A DNA stretch of 6,096 bases from Acidobacteriaceae bacterium (lineage in GTDB: Bacteria > Acidobacteriota > Terriglobia > Terriglobales > Acidobacteriaceae): assembly GCA_003165095.1 (NCBI GenBank), contig PLSH01000225.1, positions 10,597 through 16,692 of the forward strand, written 5' to 3'. The notes under the pieces are model-generated. The model worked only from the letters and a program-made list of their open reading frames with translations, ran no database searches and had not been told where the DNA came from. Positions 5,807 to 6,096 of this stretch are shown here, in pieces (the stretch's first letter is position 1; every line of letters starts with the position of its first letter). The position numbers were made by a program, and so were the translations under genes.

Positions 5807-5956
5807 GCCATCCTGAGCGCCCCTCCCTCCAAAGCTGCCACCCTGAGCGGCCCTTCCTCTAAACTTGTCATCTCGAGCGGCGCTTCCTCTAAAGTTGTCA
5901 TCCTGAGCGAGCGCAGCGAGTCGAAGGACCTGCGGTTGTTCTGAAGCGAGTCGAAT
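5807..5956. repeat. 30-bp-register repeat array (five units)
   Basis: Units start at 5807, 5837, 5867, 5897 and 5927. The first three are close copies of TGYCAYCCTGAGCGG followed by CTTCCTCTAAA-like sequence. The fourth begins with the same TGTCATCCTGAGCG. The fourth and fifth share AGCGAGTCGAA at the same place in the unit (5916-5926 and 5946-5956). The phrase TCATCCTGAGCG...GAGTCGAAGGACCTGCGG is a very common dispersed intergenic repeat in acidobacteria and other phyla (recollection). On the minus strand it translates to decapeptide repeats, but I do not regard it as a gene. Confidence 0.8.
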
Positions 5957-6000
5957 GGGACCTGCATTCGCACCTCACCACCTCGAGGCGTCACGTCTAT

Positions 6001-6084
6001 ACTGCCCCTCGCACCCTTCAAACCCGCTCAAGAGGATGACCCGGCCCTAAAAGTCGTCCTATCCAAATGAGAACTACCCCGCCG
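6001..6084 (-). repeat. Repeat element C, right copy (84 bp)
   Basis: This is the partner of 2237-2320, in the same orientation, 3764 bp away. Identity stops abruptly on both sides. The minus-strand stem arms AGGACGAC (6060-6053) and GTCATCCT (6040-6033) pair at 7 of 8 positions. In the left copy this element sits just beyond a permease stop codon. What lies beyond this copy cannot be seen, as only 12 bases remain in the window. Confidence 0.8.
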
Positions 6085-6096
6085 CGTGGTATGGCG

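Noticed and set aside
5731..6021. Minus-strand 96-codon open frame with decapeptide repeats
   Set aside because: It is a translation of the 30-bp array and common dispersed repeats. No ribosome binding site or domain was seen, so it was treated as non-coding.

Overview
The window looks like a piece of an Acidobacteriota chromosome (probably class Terriglobia). The main reason is the pair of genes on the minus strand. A small PadR-type regulator overlaps by 4 nt a 925-residue FtsX/MacB-type permease that has no ATPase domain. This matches the lineage-typical pairing of an acidobacterial PadR regulator with an ADOP (acidobacterial duplicated orphan permease). High G+C and dense, dispersed-looking intergenic repeats fit the same assignment. 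No RNA gene, insertion sequence or true CRISPR array was recognised.

Layout. Positions 1-72 hold the probable tail of an upstream gene (stop at 45-47) and the uncertain start of the next one. Positions 73-1206 (+) encode an FAD-dependent oxidoreductase of the geranylgeranyl-reductase/PHBH-like fold. A 193-bp gap follows with two compact hairpins. Positions 1400-1963 (+) encode a secreted YceI-family lipocalin-like protein. Positions 1964-2329 carry no gene; they hold a hairpin directly on the yceI stop, further hairpins and three repeat elements, called A, B and C here. Positions 2330-5107 (-) encode the ADOP permease and 5104-5457 (-) the PadR regulator. Positions 5458-6096 carry no gene; they hold the padR promoter and a probable operator, a 39-bp-register repeat array made of A and B units, an inverted repeat, a 30-bp-register array and a second copy of repeat C.

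How the genes work together. padR and the permease form one translationally coupled transcription unit. A 15-bp motif occurs twice in opposite orientations, once over the padR -35 box and once over its start codon, which suggests autoregulation of the pair. The oxidoreductase and YceI lie on the opposite strand and converge on the permease. Both families are linked to polyisoprenoid or lipid metabolism, but no pathway is proven here.

The protein-coding content is largely recognisable. The less ordinary material is non-coding: the paired operator-like sites, two minisatellite-like arrays locked to exact 39- and 30-bp registers, and an 84-bp repeat pair whose 16 differences are all transitions. 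The repeats occur in the order A-B-C on the left of the padR-ADOP cassette, and the same three families recur on its right.
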